The notes under the pieces: model-generated
The model's input: the letters and a program-made list of their open reading frames with translations, nothing else
What the model was told of the DNA's origin: nothing
Databases searched by the model: none
In this document: positions 24,462 through 38,189 of the stretch, in pieces
How the letters are laid out: each line of letters starts with the position of its first letter
Position numbering within the stretch: position 1 is the first letter of the stretch
From: Ruminococcus sp.
GTDB lineage: Bacteria; Bacillota; Clostridia; Oscillospirales; Ruminococcaceae
NCBI GenBank assembly: GCA_016290875.1
Contig: JAEEVL010000015.1
Coordinates: 1 to 64,000, forward strand
Reading direction: 5' to 3'
DNA length: 64,000 bases
Position numbers and translations under genes: made by a program

Positions 24462-25375
24462 GACTTTCCCTCCCCGACAAGCTGCTTGAAATAATCCTCA
24501 AGTGATACACCTGATTCAAATATCTCAGAAATATCAAGTCCTCCGTTAACAAGAGCACGGTTGACATCAACTGATTTGATATTCGGCGCGTATATGCGTA
24601 TCTCTTTCTCATCAATAACTTTAAAGTCATTTATACCGAGCAATTCCTCGAGCATTGTTGCACCGCGCTTGGTATCGTTAGTCTTTACCACAATGCAACG
24701 GCTGCACTCAAAGTCAAGTTCTGCTTTTGTAACTTCCTTGAGCACTATACCTTTATCTATAAACAAAAATCTGTTTGCAACAGCATAAAGCTCTGAAAGG
24801 ATATGACTCGATATTACGAGGGTTATTCCGCGTTCTTCATTAAGTCGGCGGAAAGTATCTCTAAGTTCACTAATACCAATTGGATCGAGTCCATTTATAG
24901 GCTCGTCAAGAATTATCAGGTCGGGGTTATCAAGCATCGCAAAGGCGATGCCGAGTCTCTGTTTCATACCCAAAGAGAATTTGCGGAATTTACGGTTCCT
25001 GACATCTGTAAGTTTGACGCTATCGAGAGCATCATCAATTTGTTTGAGATCTGTTATACCTTTCTGATAGGCATAGTATCTCAGATTCTGATAAGCTGTA
25101 AGATTCGGAAAAAATGCCGGATTCTCAATGAGACAGCCGACACGTTTCTTCTCACTTACATATTCATTGCTGTTTTTTCCGAAGACTTCAAAGTCTCCTT
25201 CTGTTTTCTGTGCAAGACCGGTAACCATTTTCATTAGTGTAGTCTTACCAGCTCCGTTGCGGCCGATAAGCCCGTAAATATCCTTGCGGTATACAGTCAT
25301 ATCAGCACTGTTCAGAGCTACAAAGTTCTTGTACTTTTTAGTCAGTCTTTTAGTCTGAAGTACGATCTCACGCAT
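24458..25375 (-). CDS. ABC transporter ATP-binding protein, BcrA-like
   Basis: ATPase of 305 residues. Walker A GRNGAGKTT (about 36-44), Q-loop near CLIENPAFFPNLTA, signature FSLGMKQRLGIAFAML, Walker B DLIILDEPINGLD and H-loop ISSHILSELYAV match the BcrA/drug-resistance ATPase subgroup, which has the same short C-terminal extension. The start ATG follows AGGAGG. It is separated from the response regulator gene by 103 bp that contain a -10 box (25419-25424) and TTTAAG repeats (25446-25474), so it can be switched on separately from the regulator. Confidence 0.92.
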   Translation of the reverse strand: MREIVLQTKRLTKKYKNFVALNSADMTVYRKDIYGLIGRNGAGKTTLMKMVTGLAQKTEGDFEVFGKNSNEYVSEKKRVGCLIENPAFFPNLTAYQNLRYYAYQKGITDLKQIDDALDSVKLTDVRNRKFRKFSLGMKQRLGIAFAMLDNPDLIILDEPINGLDPIGISELRDTFRRLNEERGITLVISSHILSELYAVANRFLFIDKGIVLKEVTKAELDFECSRCIVVKTNDTKRGATMLEELLGINDFKVIDEKEIRIYAPNIKSVDVNRALVNGGLDISEIFESGVSLEDYFKQLVGEGKS

Positions 25376-25418
25376 AAAAGCAACCTCCTGTAAAAATTCT
25401 TATTTACCTGATGTTATC

Positions 25419-25474
25419 ATTATAGCGCATAAATCTGAATAAACACTTATAAAAAGTCTTAAAAATTCCTTAAA
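25419..25474 (-). promoter_or_regulatory. Activator-type promoter element, copy 2 of 3 (TTTAAG repeats)
   Basis: Minus strand: TTTAAG, TTTAAG and ATAAG with their G residues at 25469, 25458 and 25446 (11 and 12 bp apart), then 22 bp to the first base of TATAAT (25419-25424). No -35 box. Same 56-bp layout as at 12888-12943 and 34829-34884. Confidence 0.75.
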
Positions 25475-25478
25475 TGTT

Positions 25479-26153
25479 TCATTTTTTCAGACGGTAACCT
25501 ATTCCCCATACAGTTTCAATAAAATCTTCCTCAGGAGAACACTCTTTCAGTTTCTTGCGAAGTTTGCTGATATGCACGTTAAGGGTGTTATCATCTGCGG
25601 AATTCTCATAGTCCCACACAGTATCATATATAAGGCTCTTTGTACAGGTACGTCCCGGATTTGCCACAAGAAGTTCAAGTAGCAGGAATTCACGTTTTGA
25701 AAGATCAAGATCAGTTCCGCAGCAAGTCGCTGTGAAATCGTTCTTGTTAAGTACTATCCCTCTGTATTCCACTATATTAGCAGGTGTTGCGTCAGTTCCG
25801 ACTCTAAGCCTTGCTGCGATACGCGCAAGAAGCTCATCATTGTCAAATGGCTTGGTAACATAGTCGTCAACTCCCAGTGAGAACATATCCACCTTTTTGC
25901 CAACGTCGTGGATAGCACTTGTAACAATGATCGGAACATTGTTCTTTGATTTAAGGTCGGTTATTATCTCTTCGCCGCTTTTGCCGGGAAGCATCAGGTC
26001 AAGCAGTATAAGGTCGATATTGCTTCCGTGTGCGAGAACTCCTTCTGTACCGGAAAAAGCACTTACAGTCTCGTATCCGTTGTGCCTGAGGAGTATGCTC
26101 AGCATATGATTGATCTCGGTATCGTCTTCAATGATAAGTATAGTCTTGCTCAT
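25479..26153 (-). CDS. OmpR-family response regulator (candidate regulator of the TTTAAG elements)
   Basis: DNA-binding response regulator of 224 residues. The receiver domain has IIEDD, phospho-acceptor Asp52 in LILLDLMLPG, and switch residues in VTSAIHD and DYVTKPFDNDEL. The winged-helix domain ends in FIETVWGIGYRLKK. Its own promoter is TTGACA-17-TATAAT at 26222-26250. Downstream genes (ABC ATPase, permease, kinase, HD-GYP) follow on the same strand. OmpR-type regulators bind direct repeats of 10-11 bp, which fits the TTTAAG repeats between this gene and the ATPase, and the two identical elements elsewhere. That binding is an inference. Confidence 0.92.
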   Translation of the reverse strand: MSKTILIIEDDTEINHMLSILLRHNGYETVSAFSGTEGVLAHGSNIDLILLDLMLPGKSGEEIITDLKSKNNVPIIVTSAIHDVGKKVDMFSLGVDDYVTKPFDNDELLARIAARLRVGTDATPANIVEYRGIVLNKNDFTATCCGTDLDLSKREFLLLELLVANPGRTCTKSLIYDTVWDYENSADDNTLNVHISKLRKKLKECSPEEDFIETVWGIGYRLKK

Positions 26154-26221
26154 AGTATAATCTCTCCAGTTATTCTCAATAATTTCTTATTTCTCTATTA
26201 TAAATCACATACCTATACAAT

Positions 26222-26250
26222 ATTATATAATAGCCGCTCACAACTGTCAA
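26222..26250 (-). promoter_or_regulatory. Promoter of the response regulator gene
   Basis: Minus-strand TTGACA (26245-26250), 17-bp spacer, TATAAT (26222-26227). Confidence 0.85.
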
Positions 26251-26281
26251 GCAAAAAACGACATTAATTTCAAGTTTTCGG

Positions 26282-26319
26282 TAAAAAATGCCGGCAGGAG
26301 TAAGAAACCTGCCGGCATT
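26282..26319 (-). terminator. Terminator of the GH2 gene
   Basis: AATGCCGGCAGG (26287-26298) pairs perfectly with CCTGCCGGCATT (26308-26319); TTTTTTAC follows on the minus strand. Confidence 0.9.
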
Positions 26320-26329
26320 GATAATTGTT

Positions 26330-30595
<4,266 letters not shown>

Positions 30596-30614
30596 TTAAA
30601 CAATTTTTATAAAT

Positions 30615-30643
30615 ATTATACGTCTTTTTTATACATTCTGCAA
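30615..30643 (-). promoter_or_regulatory. Promoter of the GH2 gene
   Basis: Minus-strand TTGCAG (30638-30643), 17-bp spacer, TATAAT (30615-30620). Confidence 0.7.
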
Positions 30644-30684
30644 CCGACAATTTGCAGATAATAGTGGACAAAATGAATGCAATC

Positions 30685-30716
30685 CGTAAAAAAGCACCTT
30701 CGTACGAAGGTGCTTT
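30685..30716 (-). terminator. Terminator of the GGDEF-EAL operon
   Basis: Perfect 26-bp palindrome AAAGCACCTTCG/TACGAAGGTGCTTT centred near 30704; TTTTTTAC follows on the minus strand. Confidence 0.85.
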
Positions 30717-30737
30717 ACTAAACTTCTGTTAATTGTA

Positions 30738-32426
30738 TCAGAGATTTGACAGATAATTATTCCCGCCAAGTCTCTTTTCAAATTCATCAAGCGGCAAAGG
30801 TTTGTCAAAGAAGTAACCCTGTGCAAATTCACACTGGTTTTCTCTGAGAACTTCAACCTGAGCTTTTGTCTCTACGCCCTCAGCGATACATTCAAGTCCG
30901 AGTTCTTTAGCCATAGCCACAACATACTTGAACATTATGCTGCGAGTGCTTGTATGGTCATCCTCATCTACCGGAAGGAAACTTCGGTCAACTTTGAGGA
31001 CGTTCCACGGTATCTCTCTTATGAGATTCAGTGAAGAATAACCCATTCCGAAATCATCCACAGATGTACATACTCCTGCCTGCTGGAGGCCGCCAACGAC
31101 TCTCTTCAGATCACGGAACTCAACGTCGGTAGTAGTCTCAGTAAGCTCTATCTCGATATACTGATGCGGAACATCATATTTGTCAACTATCTCAATAATG
31201 TTTTTGAGAAGGTCGACGTCCATCATATGCTTACGAGAGAGGTTAACGGATACCCTTACTACCTTCCTGCCGGTATCGATCCATCGGCGTATATGACGGC
31301 AAACGTGTTCCAGCATATAGAAATCAAGCCTGCATATATCGTCCGTCTGTTCAAGATAAGGTATAAAATCCTTCGGCGGAACTATCTTCCCGTTCCTGAA
31401 CCAGCGGCAAAGCGCCTCAGCGCCAGTAAGTTCACCTGTAACAATATTTACCTTTGGCTGATAGAATACTGCAAACTCTTCGTTTTTTAGAGCATCCGGG
31501 AACAGCTTCTGCAGTTTGTTCGCCATAGTTTTCATCTCAAACAGCGAAGTCTCGAATACAACAGAAGAGACACCGCTCCTGCGAGCAGCAAGTGAAGCAG
31601 TTACAACCTTGTCCATTATCTGACCGTTATTAAGATACACAAAATCTTCCGGTATATAGTAGATACCTGCACTTGCGGCTACTATCACACGCTTATTCTG
31701 AACGATATCATACATTACAGGAGTTGATTCGAGATATTTTCTCAACTCGTCGATATGCTCCTTTTCACACAGAAGAATGAAATTATCGCCGCCGAGACGG
31801 CAAACAGTACCCTTACTGCCGACTATCCTGCTTGCGCCGTCAAAATGATTACGCATAACGATATCTCCGGCAGGTCGGCCTATTTCCTGGTTGACAAGAT
31901 TGAAATGCCGCAGATTATAGTGTACTGCCACAAGATCTTTGAGCGTTCCCTTTTCAGCAGCTTCGTCGAGTGCTCTGTGGAAATATGGCAGATTGAGATA
32001 GCCGCTGTCATCATGATAGAACAAAGTCTCAACTGCTCCTTCAAGTCTTCTTCTGCTAACATACGAAAGAAGCGTGGTCATAAGCATATCGACCTTGCAC
32101 TCTTCTTCATCAGTAAGAGGTTCTGCGTCCGGTTTCATATATACAGTACACGTAACTACTGCCTTTACCTTGGTAATTCGTCTGATAGTTTTTACTTCAA
32201 CGCACTTTTCTCCTGAGTCATATCCGACTGTACACTCACCTTTTCCAGCTCTTTCAAGTCCTATATTGCGGTAAAAAGAAGTCTCGCCCTTTTCGATCCG
32301 GAACAGCTGACAAAGCTCTTTAATTATCGGTTTGACATTTTCAGGATCAGTGCCTTCTATATTCATTATGACTCTCAATAAGTTCTCAAGGAGAGCATAA
32401 TATCTCATATTATCTTTCTCTGACAT
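30738..32426 (-). CDS. EAL-domain c-di-GMP phosphodiesterase with degenerate GGDEF domain
   Basis: Cytosolic 562-residue protein with no membrane segment. An N-terminal sensor-like region (about 1-135) is followed by a GGDEF-like domain (about 140-300) whose motif is RLGGDNF, so it is probably catalytically dead. The EAL domain (about 315-555) keeps the catalytic set: GAEALCRW, VNLSRKH, IELTET, DDFGMGYSSL, LKVDRSF, EGVET and AQGYFF, so c-di-GMP hydrolysis is likely. Its start lies 27 bp after the stop of the GGDEF gene, with GAGGTG before the ATG, so maker and breaker of c-di-GMP are co-transcribed. A close paralogue with the same GGDNF change lies at 55083-56768. Confidence 0.93.
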   Translation of the reverse strand: MSEKDNMRYYALLENLLRVIMNIEGTDPENVKPIIKELCQLFRIEKGETSFYRNIGLERAGKGECTVGYDSGEKCVEVKTIRRITKVKAVVTCTVYMKPDAEPLTDEEECKVDMLMTTLLSYVSRRRLEGAVETLFYHDDSGYLNLPYFHRALDEAAEKGTLKDLVAVHYNLRHFNLVNQEIGRPAGDIVMRNHFDGASRIVGSKGTVCRLGGDNFILLCEKEHIDELRKYLESTPVMYDIVQNKRVIVAASAGIYYIPEDFVYLNNGQIMDKVVTASLAARRSGVSSVVFETSLFEMKTMANKLQKLFPDALKNEEFAVFYQPKVNIVTGELTGAEALCRWFRNGKIVPPKDFIPYLEQTDDICRLDFYMLEHVCRHIRRWIDTGRKVVRVSVNLSRKHMMDVDLLKNIIEIVDKYDVPHQYIEIELTETTTDVEFRDLKRVVGGLQQAGVCTSVDDFGMGYSSLNLIREIPWNVLKVDRSFLPVDEDDHTSTRSIMFKYVVAMAKELGLECIAEGVETKAQVEVLRENQCEFAQGYFFDKPLPLDEFEKRLGGNNYLSNL

Positions 32427-32453
32427 ATCTCACACCTCTAAAAACACTGCGCT

Positions 32454-34628
32454 TTAGCCTTTCAGAATCTTTTTGTTAGTGTACATCGCCTTATCTGCGC
32501 GTTCAAAAACATCCTGAAGCCTGTTGTCCTTGGTTCTGTCAAATAACGAAATACCCGAAGCAACAGTTACAAAGCCTTTTACCTTGTTATCGTCCATTAT
32601 TTCGGAGAATTGTTCCATAAGGTGGTCTCTTGTCTCAAAATCCTGTCCCTTCAACAGAACCACGAATTCGTCGCCGCCTATACGAAACACCGGACTGTGC
32701 TTGAAGTTATTGCATATGAGATTGCTTGCGCTCTTTATAAATTCATCGCCAGCTGCGTGGCCTTTTGTATCATTGACTTCTTTGAGTCCGTTTATATCGC
32801 AGATAACAACAGCGAATTCAGTAATAACGCCTTCTTCGATGTGCTTGTCAAATTCCATTTCAGCCTGAACATACGCGTGTTTGTTCTTGACGCCGGTGAG
32901 GGCATCACGGCTCGCCATATCCATAGCTGTGCCGATAGCTTCTCTGTACGCTATTTCTCTGCGCATATCAGCATCGATATTGGAAACAGCTACGATTATG
33001 TGGTCTGAATTTTCTCTTGCACGTATAACAACAAGCGTTACATACTGAGGTCTGCCGTCAAGAACAAGCCTGTAAGTCAGATTGTAGTGACCGGTCTCTT
33101 TAACTCGTGCAAGTATGTTCTCCTTTTTCATAGCTTCCGCCATCATAGGATAGTCTTCCGAATAGATATCAAGCTTCATATTGCGCTGTGTGGCACCGAA
33201 GAAGTCTCCTCCTATCGCACCTATCTTAAGACGGGCATACTTTTCACTTGCACTGTATTCTTTATACTCGTTTGTAACTATATTTACGTAGTATATTACC
33301 TCATAGCGGAGAGCGAGAGCTTTTATGATCTCGCTGAAAGTCTTGCTTTCCTGCTTCAGACTCTGTTCACGCTGCATCTGATCATCTATGTTGATAACTC
33401 CCATTATAAGGTTCTTTGAATCATTCTTAGGTCTTACACCGATCATCGTAACATACTGTATTCTGTCATCGAGCTGCTGACGGTAAGTGAAAGACGCTGA
33501 ACCTGTAGCACTCAATGTTTTCAGCAGATTCTCTTTTTCGAGCTGTTTCAAAAGACCAGGAACATCGTCCGGATATATATACTTCCTGATATCACGGACA
33601 CAGGCCGCAAAAAAGTCTTTTCCGCGAGTTCTTACACCGAGCTTTGCATACTGTTCACTCGAGCTGTACTCTGTATAGGCATTTGACTCAAGGTCGATAT
33701 AGTAGATGACCTCATAGCGACTCGCGAGAGCTCTTGCAATATGGCTGTATGTTTCAGCTTCAACAGCTGCCGCGTTCTCACGACGTACAAGAGCATCGAT
33801 ATTACGGACAGCAAGAACTATCCTGTCATCGCGTTTTTTCTGAAGAAAAGCAAGCAGGCGGACATACTGAGTCTTTCCTCCAAGTAGCTGACGGTATGTA
33901 AATGATACAGAACCTGCTTCACGAAGATCTTCGATAAGCCTTTCTTTCTGAAGGCGCTCTGAGACCATAGGATAGTCCTCGGGATGAACTACATATTTTA
34001 TATCCTGCTGCGTAGAAGTGAAGAAATCTTCACCGCCAATACGCAGGCCAAGCTCTGCATACTGCTGGCTGGAGCTGTACTGCGTGTAATTATCTGTATT
34101 AATATCAATGTGATAAATTACCTCATAAAGGCTCGCCAAAGAGCTTGCTATCTCAGAATAAGCATTCTTTTCTTCTTCATCAGCAAGCCTCCTGCGAACC
34201 TGTACATCAACGTTCTGAACGCCGATGATAATAATATCGCTGTCGCCGCGTATATCACGTATCGCTTTCAGGGCATAGTAATAAGGCTTATCATTTATAA
34301 TAAGCCTGTAATTAACTGAACCTGATCTTCCGTTCTCAAGCTCCTGAATAAGGCGTTCCTTTCGGAAATACGCAAGGAAGTCCTCCTGATCCTCAGGATG
34401 AACAAGTATCTTGCAGTTTTGTATGGTGTCCTCATAGAAGTTATCACCGCGAGAGCAGAACTGGAGTTCATTATCCTCACCGGTAGTCCTGTATTCCGTG
34501 TAGCTGTCATCAGAATTATTGATGACATAAACTGTTTCATAGTCACTTGCAAGAGCAAGAGCAACTCTAAGGAATGACAGGTCCTGTATTTGATTTTTGT
34601 TATTGTTCTGGTTAACAGGTACGCTCAT
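32454..34628 (-). CDS. Diguanylate cyclase with four tandem PAS-like repeats
   Basis: A 724-residue protein. Four repeats of about 130 residues (near 15-140, 150-275, 285-410, 415-540) share ALA(S)xYEVIYxI, YTxYSSSEQYAKL, G(K/E)DFF, (H/I)PEDYP, SxxYRxxLxGxxQYV and a closing IxAVxNIDAxxRRE, so they arose by duplication of one PAS-like unit. The C-terminal GGDEF domain (about 560-720) has an intact active site, FRIGGDEFVVLL, and no RxxD inhibitory site at the usual place. No membrane segment or signal peptide is present. The chosen start is the ATG at 34626-34628, six bases after AGGAGG; two ATGs just upstream overlap that site. It is the first gene in an operon with the EAL protein. Confidence 0.92.
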   Translation of the reverse strand: MSVPVNQNNNKNQIQDLSFLRVALALASDYETVYVINNSDDSYTEYRTTGEDNELQFCSRGDNFYEDTIQNCKILVHPEDQEDFLAYFRKERLIQELENGRSGSVNYRLIINDKPYYYALKAIRDIRGDSDIIIIGVQNVDVQVRRRLADEEEKNAYSEIASSLASLYEVIYHIDINTDNYTQYSSSQQYAELGLRIGGEDFFTSTQQDIKYVVHPEDYPMVSERLQKERLIEDLREAGSVSFTYRQLLGGKTQYVRLLAFLQKKRDDRIVLAVRNIDALVRRENAAAVEAETYSHIARALASRYEVIYYIDLESNAYTEYSSSEQYAKLGVRTRGKDFFAACVRDIRKYIYPDDVPGLLKQLEKENLLKTLSATGSASFTYRQQLDDRIQYVTMIGVRPKNDSKNLIMGVINIDDQMQREQSLKQESKTFSEIIKALALRYEVIYYVNIVTNEYKEYSASEKYARLKIGAIGGDFFGATQRNMKLDIYSEDYPMMAEAMKKENILARVKETGHYNLTYRLVLDGRPQYVTLVVIRARENSDHIIVAVSNIDADMRREIAYREAIGTAMDMASRDALTGVKNKHAYVQAEMEFDKHIEEGVITEFAVVICDINGLKEVNDTKGHAAGDEFIKSASNLICNNFKHSPVFRIGGDEFVVLLKGQDFETRDHLMEQFSEIMDDNKVKGFVTVASGISLFDRTKDNRLQDVFERADKAMYTNKKILKG

Positions 34629-34720
34629 ATCCATCCTCCTGTTTGACAATAAAACGCTGCTAAGACTTATAATTTACACTTTTTAGATGTCTTATATAAA
34701 TCGTAATGTCCTTTTAATCA

Positions 34721-34749
34721 ATTTTAACATAAAACTATGAACTTTTCAA
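34721..34749 (-). promoter_or_regulatory. Promoter of the GGDEF-EAL operon
   Basis: Minus-strand TTGAAA (34744-34749), 17-bp spacer, TAAAAT (34721-34726). Confidence 0.65.
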
Positions 34750-34828
34750 GCACATATTTGCAATTTGTTAAAAAAGCTATATGAAAAAGAATTTTTTGTG
34801 CATAATAACGACTCGAAAAACAGAAAAG

Positions 34829-34884
34829 TTTAAGACTTTTTTAAGATTTTAATTAAGTTTTTTTTTAGGTTTATATGTTATAAT
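34829..34884 (+). promoter_or_regulatory. Activator-type promoter element, copy 3 of 3 (TTTAAG repeats)
   Basis: TTTAAG, TTTAAG and TTAAG with their G residues at 34834, 34845 and 34857 (11 and 12 bp apart), then 22 bp to the first base of TATAAT (34879-34884). No -35 box. Same 56-bp layout as at 12888-12943 and 25419-25474. Confidence 0.75.
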
Positions 34885-34970
34885 CTTATCATAGTCAAGG
34901 AACAGGCGGATGATTTATGGTATTTCTTCCCCGCCTGTCCGTTCTAAAATCTATCATAGGAGGAATGGTC

Positions 34971-37445
34971 TTGAGAGTATTTTTAAGGTACATATCAAGA
35001 AATATGCTCGAGAAAAAAGGCAGACTCGTTCTCCTCATCTTCTCGATCATGCTCAGCACAGCCCTGCTCATAGTCAGTCTCGGACTTGTTCAGGTTGTTG
35101 TGAACAGCTACAAGGAACCCATAAAAAATATGCAGGACGGAATGGACGTCGCAATCCGCTCTAAAACGTCAGATCCGTTCTTCACACTTGACGATTTCAG
35201 TCACTCAGGTTTGAAGGATATCGAGGGTATGCTCGATACGACCGGTGTCATCAACAAGGACGACAAGATAAGCTACGCCGCATTCAGCGGAAGAACTTCC
35301 TACGAAAAGAATATAGTTGAAGGCAGCTTTACTAATTCTGATCAGCCTGATTGTGTTATCTCACAGAGAATAGCTGATGAATACGATCTGAAGATCGGCA
35401 GCAAGTTCACTATCGCTATCAACGGCGAAAAGAACGACTATACAGTTAAGGCTATCACAGCAAACAAAGGTATCTTCTACCTCGACAACGTGAGATCCTT
35501 CAATGTCATAGTTCCTTACGACTACCTCAGCAAACGTATCGGAGCTGACGGCAAAGTCAACACAGTACACGCAATTGTTGAAGGCGACACAGATGATTAC
35601 ATCGAGGCATTCAATGATAAATACACCGATGTAAGAGCTTCAAGTATGAAGGGTGAAGTTGAGGCCGACGGTACAGAGAGTATCGAAGCTGGTATGTACT
35701 TCATGCTCATAATCGTATGCTTCATCTGTTGCATCATCATATACGGCGTATTCAAGCTCATTATCACTGAGCGTATCACAGTTATCGGTACATTCATGAG
35801 CCAGGGTGCTACAAAGAAGAAGATTGAACACATTCTTCTCCTCGAGAGCCTTCTCTATGCGGTACTTGGTTCTATATTCGGTGTCATAGTCGGCGAAATA
35901 GGACTCTACTTTGTTAACAGAATCGCTTCACCGCTCGCAGAATACGGCATCTACAGCCCGTTTGAAATAATCCCGTCACACATCGTTATCGGTGTTTTAT
36001 TCTCATTCATTCTCTCACTCGTATCTGCATGGCTGCCTGTTCGCAGCATCAGAAAGCTTCAGGTCAAGGATGTTATCCTTAACCGTATCGAACCCAAGCG
36101 CAAGAAGAGCAATGTAAAGTTCGTTATAGGACTCATCATCTTCATCGCATCATTATCAGTTTATTTCCAGAAGGGCGAAAATGCTGAAAAGCTCGCTCCT
36201 CTCGCTGCTGTACTCAGCCTTGTGGGCGTTGCAATGATCTGCTCCAAGATCATCAAGCTTATAGCAGGCGCTGTATGCAAGTATTTCAGAAAGTCAACAA
36301 CTACTTTCCTCGCACTCAACAACATCAAGAGCTCCAAGCTCCTCAGAAGCAATATAACTCTTCTTATCATCTCACTTGCTGCTGTACTCTCTATCGCTTC
36401 TACCGGAAGCAGTCTTACTAAGGTAGTTGAAGAGGCATATACAGAGCTCAACTACGATTACTGCGTTTCAGATATCATTGATAGCAATTCCGATAAATCC
36501 ACAACTGATATCATCCTTGAAAAGCTCAACGGCATCGGTGCAGTTGATAAGGATTCGATAAGCGTAACATACTACAATGTTACAAAGCTCGAAGGCAAAT
36601 ATATCTATGTATGCGGATGTGATCCTGAAGCATACGCAAAATACAACGAATATCTCAACCTGAACAGCGCTGAATACAAAGACGATTACGCTAACTTCAT
36701 AAACGCAAAAGACAATTCTATCGTCATCACAAAGTATATCTCTAAGCTGCTTGACAAGAAGGTTGGAGATACTGTCACCCTTGAGATCAACTCAAAGAAG
36801 GTCGATTTCAGAATAGATTGTATCATAGACGGAAAGCTCTACAACAACAGCCAGTTCGCACTCATCAATCTCGAAAAAATGAAGTCCCAATTCAACGAAA
36901 GAGAAGCTTATGACATCTCATTCTGTGTAAACGGCGATAACAAGGAAGCTGTTGAGAAGGAATTCAAAACAACTCTCAGTGAACTCGGGGCTACATACAC
37001 TACAAGACAGCAGGATTCCGATGTAAACGTTCAAAACAACAAGATAATCATGAATCTGCTTTCAATATTCTCTTACGTTGCCATGCTTATTGCTTCAGTC
37101 GGCATCTTCAATAATATCTGCATCTGCTTCCACCAGAGAAAGCGTGAATTTGCAGTTCTCGCTTCAGTAGGTATGAACGGCAACTCTCGCAGACGCCTTG
37201 TTCTTACCGAAAGCCTTGCAAGTATCGTACTCAGTATCGCAGGCGCTATACCTTATACAATAGTTCTTGTAGATCTTATCTCCAAGCTCCTCACAGGTAT
37301 GAACCTGCCTATCACGATTACTTTCGACTGGGCGCTGCTTCCCAAGTATCTGATCGTTCTCACGATCATCATCCTTATTGCTTCACTCTCTGTTATGAAG
37401 AAGAGCAAGAAACTGAACGTCGTTCAGGAACTCAAATACGAATAA
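34971..37445 (+). CDS. FtsX-family ABC transporter permease
   Basis: Large permease of about 824 residues with two FtsX-type units: helix 1 near 20-40, an extracytoplasmic MacB-like domain, a cluster of three helices (about 245-365), further helices near 385 and 410, helix near 465-485, a second extracytoplasmic domain (about 490-685), and a final three-helix cluster (about 690-815). This duplicated layout is typical of Firmicutes peptide or lipid exporters linked to antimicrobial-peptide defence. The likely start is the TTG at 34971, seven bases after AGGAGG; the ATG at 34965 sits on the ribosome binding site. The ATPase gene follows 21 bp downstream. It shares its unusual promoter architecture with two other ABC operons in the window. 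Confidence 0.9.
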   Translation: MRVFLRYISRNMLEKKGRLVLLIFSIMLSTALLIVSLGLVQVVVNSYKEPIKNMQDGMDVAIRSKTSDPFFTLDDFSHSGLKDIEGMLDTTGVINKDDKISYAAFSGRTSYEKNIVEGSFTNSDQPDCVISQRIADEYDLKIGSKFTIAINGEKNDYTVKAITANKGIFYLDNVRSFNVIVPYDYLSKRIGADGKVNTVHAIVEGDTDDYIEAFNDKYTDVRASSMKGEVEADGTESIEAGMYFMLIIVCFICCIIIYGVFKLIITERITVIGTFMSQGATKKKIEHILLLESLLYAVLGSIFGVIVGEIGLYFVNRIASPLAEYGIYSPFEIIPSHIVIGVLFSFILSLVSAWLPVRSIRKLQVKDVILNRIEPKRKKSNVKFVIGLIIFIASLSVYFQKGENAEKLAPLAAVLSLVGVAMICSKIIKLIAGAVCKYFRKSTTTFLALNNIKSSKLLRSNITLLIISLAAVLSIASTGSSLTKVVEEAYTELNYDYCVSDIIDSNSDKSTTDIILEKLNGIGAVDKDSISVTYYNVTKLEGKYIYVCGCDPEAYAKYNEYLNLNSAEYKDDYANFINAKDNSIVITKYISKLLDKKVGDTVTLEINSKKVDFRIDCIIDGKLYNNSQFALINLEKMKSQFNEREAYDISFCVNGDNKEAVEKEFKTTLSELGATYTTRQQDSDVNVQNNKIIMNLLSIFSYVAMLIASVGIFNNICICFHQRKREFAVLASVGMNGNSRRRLVLTESLASIVLSIAGAIPYTIVLVDLISKLLTGMNLPITITFDWALLPKYLIVLTIIILIASLSVMKKSKKLNVVQELKYE

Positions 37446-37466
37446 TCAGTTCCGGAGGTTATATAT

Positions 37467-38156
37467 ATGAATGTTATTGAAGTTAAAGATATGAACCGTT
37501 CCTTTGAGAACGGAAAAGAGATCGCACACGTACTCAAAGACATAAATCTTAATATCGAAGAGGGAGAATTCGTCTCTATCATGGGACCTTCGGGCAGCGG
37601 TAAGTCTACCCTGCTATATCTCCTTGGAGGACTGGATATGCCTACTTCAGGTACAGTCAAGGTAAATGGCACAAACCTGCGTCAGCTCAAGGACAAGGAA
37701 CTCTGCAAGATGAGAAACGAGGACATCGGATTTGTTTTCCAGTTCTACAACCTCGTTCCCAACCTCAATGTTGAGGATAACATCTCACTTCCCCTTATGA
37801 TAAGCGGTAAGAGCCGTTCTTCCTACAAGGATAAGCTTGATGAATGCCTCAGAATAATCGGCATGGAGGGCAAGCGTAAGCTCACTCCCCGCGAGCTTTC
37901 AGGCGGTCAGCAGCAGAGAGTCGCTATCGCAAGAGCCCTTGTATTCGATCCTAAGATAATCTTCCTCGATGAGCCTATCGGAAACCTTGATTCCAAGAAC
38001 GGTATGAAGATCATGGAGCTCTTCCGTGAGATCAATCAGAAGTACAAGAAGACTATCGTTCAGGTAACTCACTCCGAAAGTGCTGCCAAGTTCGGCACAA
38101 AGCTCATCAGACTCGTAGACGGTGAGATAGAGTCTATCGAGCCAATTAACAACTGA
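37467..38156 (+). CDS. ABC transporter ATP-binding protein, MacB/LolD type
   Basis: ATPase of 229 residues, the standard length for partners of FtsX-type permeases. Walker A is GPSGSGKST (about 40-48), the Q-loop is in FVFQFYNLVPNL, the signature is ELSGGQQQRVAIARAL, Walker B is IIFLDEPIGNLD and the H-loop VTHSESAA. The usual TGNLD at Walker B is here IGNLD. The ATG is preceded by GGAGGT. With the permease just upstream it forms a complete two-gene exporter. Substrate unknown; defence against cell-wall-active peptides is a common role of such pairs. Confidence 0.93.
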   Translation: MNVIEVKDMNRSFENGKEIAHVLKDINLNIEEGEFVSIMGPSGSGKSTLLYLLGGLDMPTSGTVKVNGTNLRQLKDKELCKMRNEDIGFVFQFYNLVPNLNVEDNISLPLMISGKSRSSYKDKLDECLRIIGMEGKRKLTPRELSGGQQQRVAIARALVFDPKIIFLDEPIGNLDSKNGMKIMELFREINQKYKKTIVQVTHSESAAKFGTKLIRLVDGEIESIEPINN

Positions 38157-38189
38157 TAACCACATCTCCTACAAATAATATCCTTACGG

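Larger units (their letters stand above)
34629..34970. other. Divergent regulatory region
   Basis: Gene-free region between the leftward GGDEF-EAL operon and the rightward ABC operon. It holds a promoter for each direction (34721-34749 minus; 34829-34884 plus). Confidence 0.6.
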
